Assembly: GCA_023078555.1 (NCBI GenBank)
Contig: CM041201.1
Location: 4,719,713 to 4,783,712, forward strand
Direction: 5' to 3'
Source: Ulva prolifera
Lineage: Eukaryota > Chlorophyta > Ulvophyceae > Ulvales > Ulvaceae
Length of the DNA stretch: 64,000 nucleotides
Positions within the stretch are counted from its first letter, which is position 1, and each line of letters opens with the position of its first letter. Position numbers and translations under genes: made by a program. Under the pieces are notes generated by a model. It was given only the letters and a program-made list of their open reading frames with translations, searched no databases and was not told the origin of the DNA. Shown one piece after another: positions 12,101 to 22,719 of this stretch.

Positions 12101-13462
12101 CAGCTCCAGCGAATCACCAGGCAAGCCCATCACGGGTGTCAGCCATGGGAGGCCATGGTGGCCGCCAACTGACGCAGCGGCCCGCTGCAGTTTCTGTCGC
12201 AACGGTACAACAAGATGGGGTTCCAGGCGCGCGACACCGCGAAGCACGGCGCGGAGGCGTTCAAGTGCGCGGGCGAGCTGTACGCGTCCGAGGGCACCGA
12301 CGCCCCGGCGACGTTCGTGGACCTCTCCCCGGGCACCACGATGCATGTGCTGACCACCGGCATCATGCTCAGCCGCTTCCACAAGGCCCACACGTGCGCA
12401 GCCGCCTCACAGCTGCCGCACAGATCCACCGGGGTGCCGGTCTCGGAGCTGTCCTGTGTTCCAGGATGCTCCCGCAGTGCGCCGGTTGTGCTGTCCCGCG
12501 AACAGATCGCTTCACTGCCCTGCTGGTCGTTCGTGTTGATGTGTGCGTGTGATGATTCTGGTGCTTTTGTCTATGCAAGGCGCAGGGCTACGATGCGGGA
12601 CATGGTGGCATGGCAGTGTCCACACGCTACAGTGAACATGTCGCTGTCAATTGTATTGTTCCCATGTACGTGTTGCTGAGCTCTGAACAACGTGCTGGCT
12701 CATGCAGAGCGTTTGGCCTGGACTGCAACGCCATCTGCACCTTCGTGCACCACCTCTGCGAGTCAGCGGTGCAGGCGCTGCCCCAGATTGTTAGCGAGAA
12801 CCGGTTCCGGGTCATCAAAAAAGGCCGAAACAAGCCGTCAGATGCCAGCGAAGTGGTGCTGGAGCCGCTTCTAAAAGTGCCGAGGTGCTACACCAGCACG
12901 CACGCACGCTTTGAGAAAGCAAACTTGCTGACTGTGCCTCGGCAGCAGGAAGCCTGCAAGGCTGAACTGTTGACGATGCAGCGGGGGGTGATGAGGGTGC
13001 GCAACTGCTGGCACTGTGCTTCGCTTGTATGGGCGTTCTCGCCTGTTTGCAGGCAGATTGGCACTTCAGTACTCCTGTCTACAGTGTAGCCATGTACGTC
13101 TTCTGTCTGCCTTGCACAGCCGCGTCCAGCACCATGCTGAAGTGACGAACATGACATGTTAAGGAGATTGGAGGGGTTGCATACACGGTATGTAGATTTC
13201 GTTTTTATGCTGTGCATAGGCTGATGTTGTGTTCATGCAGGTTGTGACTTTCTTGGGGAAGCTGGCAAAGATGGGAGAGGTTGTCGAGGCGGTGCATGTA
13301 GAAGACTCTCGGACCGAGGGAACGCTGAATGAAGAGATACTCCAGACCGCCCAGGCTGCTGACGTCATCACCTGGGAAAGCGCGGCGCTTTTGAAGGCAG
13401 CTCAACGACATTTGTTGAAGGCAGTGGCATCTCTGGAGCTTGGCATGCAGGCTGACAGTTGA
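9182..13462 (+). CDS. Unrecognised multi-exon helical protein
   Basis: I do not recognise the family. The 3' half is a well-supported chain of exons whose phases all fit: 10048-10196, 10332-10756, 10990-11151, 11598-11873, 12191-12393, 12708-12876 and 13241-13462 (TGA). Two earlier exons are likely: one with READTKSSGVRTSYLSRR from about 9182, and one at about 9527-9847 rich in charged helix (QWELAEQHRAWLEALEHENL). The junction between 9847 and 10048 and the true start are unresolved. The protein is over 600 residues, mostly amphipathic helix, with no membrane segment or signal peptide visible. Notable stretches are AQEMLETVRRFLRLVFKLLG, TLDWWLMKVFDYHRSPREWG and FGLDCNAICTFVHHLCESAV. The look is that of a helical-repeat scaffold or subunit of a large complex, which is inference only. 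It is convergent with the securin candidate, 234 bp away. Confidence 0.7.
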
Positions 13463-13664
13463 AGTTTACCGGGTTTGGGTCCATGAGCAAATCTGAGTTG
13501 AGTGGTGTCACAGCTGATCAGTCCAGCGATTGACATGGTATCATCGTTTTCGTAACCAGCTGTGCAGCGCAGGATGCAGACTTGTTTGGAATATTATGTC
13601 TTGGAAAACCATGAAACATTCTTTATAACATGGGGTTGGTGTGTATATACGTGCATGCTGCAAC

Positions 13665-13669
13665 TTACA
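13665..13669 (-). terminator. TGTAA poly(A) signal of the securin candidate
   Basis: TGTAA on the minus strand, 28 nt past the stop codon at 13697. TGTAA is the usual poly(A) signal of green algae. Confidence 0.5.
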
Positions 13670-13696
13670 TTTTACTACACACAGTGGCAAAGCTGC

Positions 13697-14453
13697 TTAA
13701 TTGTCGATAAAGTCCATGAACAGAGGAGGGAATACGCAGTCAGGCAATGGGCCCAGATCGTCCATTGCGAGTGGACTGCCATGTTGATCTCCGTGAAATT
13801 CAAAGTCAGAAAGCATGTCCCGTGAAACATCGCTGAGCCCGTCATCCCACGCTCCTTCCAGCGCTTTCAGGAGGAGAGAGACTTTTTCTTCTATCTTTTT
13901 CTCTTCAGCAGCAACCGCTGCCTCTTCCATGTCCTTGCCAGTAGGCCCAACCAGTTTTTCTGGCGAACCCAGCAGCTGATCGGGGACGATAGAATTACCA
14001 CTGATCTGCTGATTAGCGGTGGACTTGGAAGGCTTTGCTGAACCGCCCTTTGCATCGGCCTTGCCATCTGTTGCACCATCGGTGGCCTTGGAATGGGCAT
14101 TCGTGATGTTGGCCAGTGCTCTGCAGTCAAACGCCAGAAATGTCCAAGGTGTTAATGCATGTTAACACATCATATTCGATTGAGCAATGACTGGTCGCCT
14201 GCGCGGCTGGTTCCCACGCGGACTGGTCACAATGTGTATTCAACAACAATGGTGCAAAGCGACAGCCACACCTGCGTTTGGGCTTGACAGTCTGAGCAAC
14301 GCCTTCTACAGATTTTACAGCAGCACGCGCCATTGGCTGTTTGCTGGTGGCGTTCCGTCCCTTGCCGAGCTGCAATTTCCCTGACATGTTCTCCAGCGGT
14401 TGCTTCTGGGGCAGAAGCTCATCTTCAAACACATGGACATGTGCAGAAAGCAT
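13697..14453 (-). CDS. D-box protein, candidate securin (PTTG/PATRONUS-like)
   Basis: Two exons, 14453-14272 and 14120-13697, give 201 residues from the first ATG of the open frame. The 150-bp intron splits an arginine codon and splicing creates KPKRRALANITN. This contains RRALANITN, a perfect destruction box (RxxLxxxxN) of the kind the anaphase-promoting complex reads in cyclins and securins. After a low-complexity Lys/Ser/Thr linker there is a short charged helix (EEKKIEEKVSLLLKALEGAW) and an acidic hydrophobic tail ending PPLFMDFIDN. This order, D-box first, basic middle and acidic C-terminal segment for the protease, is that of securin, the separase inhibitor, whose sequence is poorly conserved. 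No KEN box is seen; a KQPLEN stretch lies near the N-terminus. Another APC/C substrate would also fit. It is divergent from UTP3, with 484 bp between the two start codons. Confidence 0.6.
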
Positions 14454-14937
14454 TGTCCCCAGCCCCAAGGCGCCACGAGGGGATTTATTCACGGATGGCT
14501 CGCCAGTTCAGTATCACGATACACAAACTGCTCTACCGCGCTTGACGGAATGCGACGTCGCTTCAGCCCAAGAAGCCCCACACGCTGTCATACAGTAGTA
14601 TTTAAGCTGAATTGGCTGGGATGCAAGCATGTGCTCCATCTGCTCCCCTGACTGGCGGATACAATTGCAACTTGAACGTCGCACCAACGCCATGGCATAG
14701 GTGGCTCTTGCTTGAAAATGACCAGATGCAGCATGATGAAATATGTAATCGGCACACTCACCAGCTTCTGCACAATTGGATGTTGTGGCACCACTGACAG
14801 TGTGGTCGCTGTTCTGCAGACACGTGGTATGTAGCCGATGAGCACAGTTGTGCATGTTCTACCGCAACGCCAAGTGATCACCTTATGTGTGGCCGTTAGT
14901 ATTAACATCCACTCGGCTCATTACCAAGAGCTTAGCC
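14454..14937. promoter_or_regulatory. Shared divergent promoter region, securin candidate / UTP3
   Basis: The 484 bp separate two divergent start codons and must hold both 5' UTRs and promoters. No clear TATA box or other motif stands out by eye. The extent is set by the gene calls, not by motifs. Confidence 0.4.
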
Positions 14938-17900
14938 ATGGCGAAGAAAGCGCCCAAGACGAAACGCGCGGCAGCAGCGGCGAAGCCGCTCCCGGACGAC
15001 ATGTTCAACGAGGTTGATAAGTTCCACAACGACAACGCTCTGCAGTTTGAAAACGACATCGATGAGAGTGAAGGAGGCAGTGATGATGCTCTCGATGAAG
15101 AGCTAGTAGATGAGTCGTCTGACAGCGACGCAGACTTGGACGCCGGCGGCCAATTGGGCAAAAGTACGATCTATACGGCGATTTCCAGCATCACACGGAG
15201 CACTGCGCGCCACTGTAACACTGTAACCGCCGCTTTTTGCAGTCATTGCGGCAGAGCGGGCAATCAAGCGGAAGATTGCTCTTCAAAAGGCTCAAGCAGG
15301 CTCTGATGAGGAGGAGGATGAAGCCTCGTCCGAGGATGAACGACCGTGGGGGTCCAAAAAGAAAGACTACTACGACGCAGAAGACATCGACGTCGATGTA
15401 TGTACCGGCAGCCCTGACGTACGTCACATACAGATGTACCAACCACTGACTGACACCAACATGCCACATGCAGTTTGACTCGGACCAAGAAGCCGCCCTG
15501 GAGGAGGAGGAGGAGGCGCTGCGGCTGCAGAAGCAGCAGGCCAGTAAGCTCACAGGCGATGAGTTCGGCCTTCCAGCTGACGACGATGGCGGAGCCTCGG
15601 ACGATGGCAGCGAGGAAGCGCCTGCAGCAGGCACTCTCGGAGATGCAGCCAAGGTATGAGGCCTGACGTCAACCGTACTCGCCACTGCATCTGATGCAAC
15701 CGCCAGCTACATGCCGCCAAGCCTCTGCCCTTCGTGCCTGCGCCTACACCCCTAACAGCACTTGCCTCCACACGCAACTCTGCCCTGCAGCCCCCGCCCT
15801 CCTGCATGTGGACACCACGCCGCTCCACCACCAGCTGATCACCTTGCACTTCTAGCATCTGCCAGCTCTCACGATGTCACCGCCACCTTGCCCACACAGC
15901 CTCATCACCCGCATCGCCGCAGCTGTGCCGCGCGTGCTGACGGCTCCCCCGGCTGCAGGCAGTCGCGGCCGTCCACAGCGAGGCAGTCGTGCGGGACCTC
16001 CCCGCCTCCGAGGAGGGCATGCGTGCGGCCGTCCTCGCGGACGCCCCCGAGCTGCTCGCCCTGTTGCCCGACCTCTCGTCATCCCTCGCCGCAGTGCGCC
16101 AGCGCACGGCCCCGCTGCTCGCGGAGCTCCGTGCGACGCCGGACCTCGCGACGCGAGAGGGCATGAGCTACCTCGACGCCAAGCACATGCTCCTTATGCT
16201 CTACTCCATCCACATCCTCTTCTACATCCTGCTTAAACTCGAGGGGCAGCCGGTGCGGGACCACCCCGTGATGCAGCGGCTGCTGGCCGCGAAAACGTAC
16301 CTCGAGAAGCTGAAAGGCCTGGACAAGCGGCTGCAGCACCAGGTGGAGAAGCTGCTGCGCGCCGCAAAGGTGGCGGCTGCGGGGGGGGGCGCGGGCGAGG
16401 GGGCGGCTGACGAGGCCGCGGGCGGGCTGCGCGCAAACCCGGCCGCGCTTGTGTCGAAGCTGGACGAGGACATGGATGGCGGGGACGTGTACCGGCCGCC
16501 AAAGATGACGGCGGTCACGATGGACGGGGAGGAGGGGCGGGGCCGCGAGGCGCGGCAGGCGGAGCGGGCGGAGCGCGCCGAGCTGCGGCGCGCGCGGCAG
16601 AGCGCGTTTGTGCGGGACCTGGAGGCAGAGGTCACGGGGGCGCCGGAGGAGGAGGCGGCGGTGGGGGCCGTCGGGGGGGCCCGCGACGCGAGCAACGTGG
16701 AGCTGCTGAAGCAGCAGCAGCGGCTCGATGCGCGCGCCGCGGCGGAAGAGGACCTCATGGTGCGCCCCGCGCAGCCTCGCGCCGCATTTGAACAGCTTCA
16801 CCATTGCGTGCATGAGGCACAGCGGCCGCTGCTCTGCCGCATGGTTGATACACCAGCGGTGCAGACGCTGCTCCAGCTCAAATGTAGCTGTACGGGGCAG
16901 TGCAGCTGGGCTGGCCTGGCTGTCGAGTGCCTGCCCTTGCGTTATATATCTGCAGCTCAGCAGAGATGCTTTTATGTGATATCTCTGCACCAGCAGTCCA
17001 CACTGGCAGGGGCAGCATGGCGGCTGGCTGCCACAGACCATGGTCTGGTTGGTGGCCGTGGGGGGCGTGTGAGGTGGCCAGCGGCAGGGGGGTGAGTGTG
17101 ACGCGGCTGCGGTGCAGGTGCGAGTGCCGCTGAGCAAGGACGAGCGCAAGCGGCTCAAGGCGGCGCGGCGGTCGGGCCTCGCGGGAACGGCGGTGCTCGA
17201 CGACTTTGCGGACGACGTCGCCGGCGTGCTGCAGCTCGGCGACGGCGCCCAGGGCTTCACCGACAAGCTGCGCCTCGGGCAGCAGTTCGGCGGCTCTCTG
17301 CCGGGGGACACTGGAGGCCAGGCCGGCGGCGGTGCGGCCCCCTCCCGCGCCTCGGCACTCCCCGCCTGCCTCCTGAGTTTCTGGCAATCCGCTACAGATT
17401 GCCCAATTCTGACCCGTCTGTGTGTCAAGAATTCTGGACACACAGACAGGTCAGACTTGGCGGCTCCGCACGGCAGTGGAGCCGTGTGTGCGCTGCAGAG
17501 GATGTCTGCAGGGTGGTCGTCACGGCCGGCCGGCACCTGGATGATGCTCACACGTATAGGAAGAGTGGTAGTGCTCCGGCACAGAGACCGTAGAATTCGT
17601 ACTCTGACAGGCGCCGGCCGCGCCCATCTTGCACTGCACTGCTTCTCGAGTCACCGCGAACACCCGCAGCCCTGCATGCTGACCTGGCAGCCCTGCATGC
17701 ACACCCGCAGCCCTGCATGCTGACCTGGCAGCCCTGCATGCTGACCTGGCAGCCCTGCATGCTGACCTGGGGCATCACCCCCTTTCCAGCCTGGCACAGC
17801 GTCAATCTATCCATCTGCAATGGTCTGCCAGTTGTCTGCTGTGTCACCGTGTGTCGAGGTGGGGCCTGGTGTGAGGCAGAGCCACCTGTGTTGCAGACTC

Positions 17901-18591
17901 GGAGCTGCCGCTGAAGCCGGCGCTGGCGGACCGGCGCGCTAAGTACGACGCGGTGAAGGCGCGGCAGGCGGTGCAGCTCGAGGCGCTGGAGCGCGACGCG
18001 GGCGCGCAGAAGCGGGAGCGCCTCGAGGACGCCTTCTACACCGAGGCGCGGCAAGCGGCCGCGGTGCGCCACCCGCCCCGCCACCCCTGGACCCACCGTT
18101 TATGTTGTTGATGCCGCCCCTGGAGATGCGGGGCTCGCCCTAGTGCCTATGGTGGTTTGGTGCCATCGGCACAGCAACAACGTGGGGGCCCCATAGGGTT
18201 TGTGCTTCGCAGCCTGCAGTCGTGGGGGGGCCCATTGCAGGTGGTGATGTTGTATTGTGCAGTGCTGAGAGTTGTGGCATGGGGTATGCAGGCGAAGAAG
18301 AAGGCCAAGGCGGAGAGCCGGCGCGGACCGACGGCGCACCCGCCGCTGGCGGAGGAGCACCGGGCGGAGGCGCGCAAGGTCACGACCGAGATCCAGAAGA
18401 ACCGCGGCCTGACGCCGCACCGGCGGAAGGACCTCAAGAACCCGCGCAAGAAGGGCCGGGTGAAGTTCAGCAAGGCGGAGACGCGGCGGAAGGGCCAGGT
18501 GCAGGCCGTCAAGTCCCCCGGCGGGGTGTACGGCGGCGAGACGACGGGCATCAAGGCCAAGCTCTCGAAGAGTGTCCGCTTCTCGACGTGA
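14938..18591 (+). CDS. UTP3: UTP3/SAS10, small-subunit processome protein
   Basis: U3 snoRNP-associated nucleolar protein needed for 18S rRNA maturation. Seven exons join in phase to 680 residues: 14938-15163, 15243-15397, 15474-15653, 15959-16759, 17118-17331, 17897-18063 and 18292-18591. The N-terminus is basic (MAKKAPKTKRAAAAAK) then acidic. PWGSKKKDYYDAEDIDVD matches the family's YYDAD region. Residues from about 190 hold the Sas10/Utp3/C1D domain (YLDAKHMLLMLYSIHILFYI), followed by a DVYRPPK motif. The C-terminal Sas10 domain is unmistakable: NRGLTPHRRKDLKNPRKKGR, then YGGETTGIKAKLSKSVRFST at the very end. Alanine and acidic runs lengthen the middle. The fifth intron contains a 21-bp tandem repeat. 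The ATG at 14938 is the first in frame and opens the expected basic N-terminus. Confidence 0.93.
17666..17769. repeat. 21-bp tandem repeat in a UTP3 intron
   Basis: About five copies of gcagccctgcatgctgacct(g), one of them degenerate, lie in the intron 17332-17896. Each copy contains the palindrome GCATGC and a CAG that resembles a 3' splice site. Confidence 0.8.
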
Positions 18592-19535
18592 GGGGCGCTG
18601 GTGTGGCCGTGCTGTGGGGCTCCGTGCGAGTCGAGTGTATCATGTTCCAGCAAATTGGGACGTCTGTGTGTGTTAGGCGGTGATTCGAGTGATTTTGATG
18701 ATGTCCAATGTACAGCATTGAAACTTGAAGTGCAGTGCATTGTGCAGCCCGCTTGATCGCATACGCCGCGTCTACGATGGTCAAGATGCCATGCAAGAGT
18801 AGTGTGTATAGCTCCCAAGAGCAGCTCAAGATTTGTCGACCACATACGTGTTCTTGTAGCAAGGTACTGTGACATTGTCACACAACCCTGCGGCTGGCAG
18901 GCCACAGTGTGCTCCATGACCCGCCGGTACAGCAGAACACCACAGCCCGCCCACCCGTTCAAGCGCTGCTCGCAAGCGCGCATTTGATCGAATGAGTGCT
19001 TATGGCAGGATCGGGATCAGTGTGTGATACAGCACAGTTATTTACACGCAGGCGCAGTTGATAAGATGAACAATGCTTCGACACTTAGTCGTGCGCAAAG
19101 ACTGTGGCTACACCGTGGCTGCATGGTGAACTTGACGCGGAAAATTCCATGCGGCGAATCATATACTGGCCTGACTATGCACGTGGTTCCACAGCAGTGG
19201 CCCAGCGCTTTTCACTCATACCTCACATGCACATTTTGCTGCTCTGGTCGTAGCGTCTTGTTGAAACTTCGATCCCTGGCTGTGCAAGCCACTTGCAATA
19301 CACCGCGGCATCGCAGGCCTTGCTGTTGCGAACACTGGACCACAGAGACCCAGTAGAGTTAGTCCTTGATTTGGCGCTGCGCTCTCGGCAGGCTTCGCAG
19401 CTGTTTAGACGCGAAGCTGGCGAGTTCAGGGCATCGGCCCGCAGTGATTGGAGTGTCATACGGCTGCTGCGTTTATCAGACAGTGGCACGCAAGTAACAC
19501 ACAAGAGTGTTTAGAGTCCTTTAAGTAGCCTCGTA
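18592..19535. other. Intergenic region, UTP3 to histidyl-tRNA synthetase
   Basis: About 940 bp between two genes on the same strand. Only short frames without recognisable domains are present. It should contain the UTP3 3' end and the synthetase promoter, but no clear TATA box or TGTAA was noted. Confidence 0.45.
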
Positions 19536-22332
19536 ATGCGCATGAATGCGCTCGCACGTCGCATCAGCCCGTGTCGCATCGCGCATCAATTGCACGGGCG
19601 CCGGGCGTCCACCTCCTGCGATGCTGCGAAGGCCACACAAGTGCGCGCGCTACCTCCAGTGACATTTGCTGAAGCATCCCCATTGCTTTTCGCACTCGCG
19701 AGACGTGCTGCTCGTTCCCTCAGGAGCGCTCAGCCTCGAAGAGCAAAATTGTGGACCAAGCGGACAGCATTGACCTGAAGCCTCCCAAGGGAACACGCGA
19801 CTTCTACCCTGATGACATGCGCCTTCGTAAATGGATGTTCGGCGAGTTCGCCGCGGTGAGCGAGCTGTTCGGCTTCGAGCAGTACGACTCGCCCGTGCTC
19901 GAGTCCGAGGCTCTGTTTGTGAGGAAGGCCGGCGAAGAGATCAAGGACCAGCTCTTCAACTTTAAAGACAAGGGAGACAGGCCAGTTGCCCTGCGCCCAG
20001 AGCTCACGCCCTCGTTGTCCCGCATGTTCCTGGCCAAGGCTGGCACAATGCCACAGCCTGTGAAGTGGTATGGCATCGGGCAGTGCTGGAGGTACGAGCG
20101 CATGACCCGGGGCCGCAGGAGGGAGCACTACCAGTGGAACATGGACATCATCGGCGTGGCAGAGGTGACGGCCGAGGCGGAGCTCCTGTCAGCAATCACG
20201 ACATTCTTCAAGGTGCTGTCCTGATCGCCTGACTCACACGGCTGCACCGCACTCTCACACAACTGCAGCAGCTATTGCGAGAACGGACAGCTCTGATCAA
20301 CAAGGTGTACAGTGGCCATCTGTGAAGCATCACCATAGGCATGCGTGTGTGGGACCCGTACTCACAGCCAGGACTCCCTGCCGCTCACACCATGCGAACA
20401 GATGCCTGAATGCAGAGGCTCGGCCTGGGCAGCGAGGACATCCGCATCCGGGTGAACAACCGGAAGGTGCTCCAGGCAGTCGCCCAGCAGGCGAACGTCC
20501 CTGACGAGCAGTTCAGCGCCGTCTGCGTCGTGCTGGACAAGCTCGAGAAGATCCCCGAGGAGGAGGTGCACCCCCGCACCCCCACCTGCACTCCCTGTAG
20601 ACACTGTCTCAGCGCGCGACCGCTCCAGTCTCGCCCACTCAACACCCGCTTCTTGCACAGCGTCTGGCTGACAGGCACCGGGCGCAATTCGACAGCAGAC
20701 AGCCCACAGAAAGGCAGTGCAACGAGACTATTTATTCTAGATAGTGCACTGTCCGTTCCAGTGCTCTGTTGCTTCCGTGCTGTGTGTGGTGGGCGTGCCT
20801 GAGGGCTGCTGCACAGGCCTCGAGGGTCCGAATTTCATCAGTGCACAGCAGATGAACTCCCAAGCACCACACTTGTGCACCGCGCCATGGCAGTGGCCAC
20901 TTTCCCCTGCTCGCGAGCAGCACCGCTGGTCTCTCGTTGCCGCCTGTAGCCTCTGCACACTACCGCCGGCAGCGCAGCCAGCCCACGTGCTCGCATCCAG
21001 TTGTACGCATGACCCTCATGCGTGTCGGGCGCACCATGCAGGTGCGGAAGCAGCTGGCGGCCCTCGATGTCGGCGACGAGGCCGCGACGCGTATCCTCGC
21101 GGTGATGGCGTGCCGCAGCATCGCGGACCTGCAGGAGGAGCTCGGGCCCTCTGAGGCCGTGGACGAGCTGCGGCTGCTGTTTGAGCTCGCGGAGGGGTAC
21201 GGCTACGGCGACTGGCTGGAGTACGACGCCTCCGTCGTGCGGGGCCTCGCATACTACACCGGTGCGGCACCCTACACCGACAGGGCCCATGTGGCCTCTC
21301 ACACCCTGTGGCCTGCGACGCTGGTCCGGCGCCGCACTGGCCGCGTGTTTGAGCGCGGCAGCCGCGGGCAGCCTCCCGGTCGCCGGCACCGCTCATGCTG
21401 CTGCGGGAGCGGCCGTGCGTTTGCCCATCACCATGTGGAGGTGGCGTCGCCGCAATCATCGAATGCAAGAGGCACGGAGAGGGTGGTCACAGACACTGGC
21501 GTGTGTGCCGCTGTGGTTGCTGCCTGTTGGCCTGCGGTGGCTGATGCAGGCCGACCCCCGCGCGGCAGTGCATTTACTGGTGAAGCATGGTGGTGTCACG
21601 AACACGGCTCAGGCAGCAGGGGCCGGGGCAGTAGCTGGCCACCCGTGGTTGCGGGGCTTGCGAGGTGGAAGCGCAAGGGGCGGTACGCGCTGGTGCATCG
21701 TTGCGGTGGCGGGCATGCATTCCAGGGACGGGCAGACAGGGCGAGGTGAGTGGGTTTTATGGTGAGGTGCAAGCGTGTGTGCAGGCACAGTGTTTGAGGC
21801 GTTTGACAGGGCAGGCAAGCTCAGGGCGATCTGCGGCGGCGGGCGGTACGACCGCCTGCTGGGCACCCTCGGCGGCGAGAACGTGCCGATGGTGGGCTTT
21901 GGCTTCGGGGACGCGGTCATCGTGGAGCTGCTGAAGGAGAAGAAGCTGCTGCCGGAGCTCGCACACGCGGTCGATGATGTGGTCGTCTGCATGGACCCCG
22001 ACCTCCGGGCCGATGCTTGTGGCATCGCTGGCAAGTTCGTCTTCCGCTGCCTGTGCTATCACTCACATGCGTGGGATGCACGTCTGTTACTGTGTTCGTC
22101 CAGTTGCTGGTACTGATGGGTTTCGACCTGCTGCAGGCTTCGAGATGGAGGCAGGAGTGTGGACATGATTCTCGAGGGCAAGAAGATGAAGTGGGCGTTC
22201 AAGCACGTACAGCGGCTTTCAGCTAAGCGCCTTGTGATTGTGGGGAAACGGGAATGGGAATCGGGTTGTGTGAGAGTGAAGGACCTCGAGAGCAGAGAGG
22301 AGGCAGACATCAGTGTAGCCGATTTGAGATGA
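19536..22332 (+). CDS. Histidyl-tRNA synthetase, organelle-type
   Basis: Class II synthetase that charges tRNA-His. Six exons join in phase to 469 residues: 19536-19640, 19724-20212, 20416-20565, 21042-21261, 21785-22034 and 22137-22332. The first exon (35 codons) is rich in Arg, Ala and Ser with a single acidic residue, like an organellar presequence. The core starts at [19 protein letters not shown], the plant plastid/mitochondrial form. Visible family motifs are [11 protein letters not shown], motif 2 [20 protein letters not shown], the histidine-binding GLAYYTGTVFE (split by an intron), and GGGRYDRL. The last exon completes the anticodon-binding domain ([20 protein letters not shown]). 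Length is normal. Plant homologues are organelle-targeted, so dual plastid and mitochondrial import is likely, though the site is inference. It ends 33 bp from the cytochrome b5 gene on the other strand. Confidence 0.95.
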
Positions 22333-22344
22333 GTCTCATCCGTG

Positions 22345-22349
22345 TTACA
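22345..22349 (-). terminator. TGTAA poly(A) signal of the cytochrome b5 gene
   Basis: TGTAA on the minus strand, 17-21 nt past the cytochrome b5 stop. Cleavage about 15 nt further would fall near the synthetase stop codon at 22330-22332. Confidence 0.5.
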
Positions 22350-22365
22350 GTTGCACCTACATTGG

Positions 22366-22719
22366 TCATTCAATCAATGTTCCTATACAAAAGTCATCGA
22401 TCATGTCGTGTACTCGTGGGGGGTGCTGCGGTCCAGTGAATGACTCGGTGCTGTCATCTCCTGCATTGTCCAACATGGCGTCCCCGCCCGGATGCTCGTC
22501 GATATACGACGTCACATCATACACCTTTGTAGCCCCGTCCAGGTTGAGAATGATCCACAAGTCATCGCGCGTGTTGTGCTTCGCGACCTGCTCCCGTGTG
22601 AACTCCCCCATCTCCTTCTTCTTCGCGTTGACCGGCGGGGCAGGGCTGGAACGAAAGAAGGCTATACAAGCTGCACCAAGTATACATGTTGCCGCGATCA
22701 CAACTACCCAGAGATCCAT
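22366..22719 (-). CDS. N-terminally anchored cytochrome b5 (CB5LP-like)
   Basis: Small haem protein that passes electrons to membrane oxidases and desaturases. A single exon gives 117 residues from ATG at 22719. Residues 2-23 form one membrane helix (WVVVIAATCILGAACIAFF); the haem domain follows. The haem ligands are the His of DEHPGGDAML and the His of FTGPQHPPRV. An N-terminal rather than C-terminal anchor, the AKHNTRDDLWIILN opening and the GPQH form of the second ligand match the plant CB5-like protein (Arabidopsis CB5LP) rather than ordinary ER cytochrome b5. No intron is needed, unlike its neighbours. It is convergent with the histidyl-tRNA synthetase gene. Confidence 0.92.
   Translation of the reverse strand: MDLWVVVIAATCILGAACIAFFRSSPAPPVNAKKKEMGEFTREQVAKHNTRDDLWIILNLDGATKVYDVTSYIDEHPGGDAMLDNAGDDSTESFTGPQHPPRVHDMIDDFCIGTLIE

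Noticed and set aside
16079-17551. 490-codon minus-strand open frame
   Set aside because: Antisense to the main UTP3 exon and the intron after it; composition biased, no domain.
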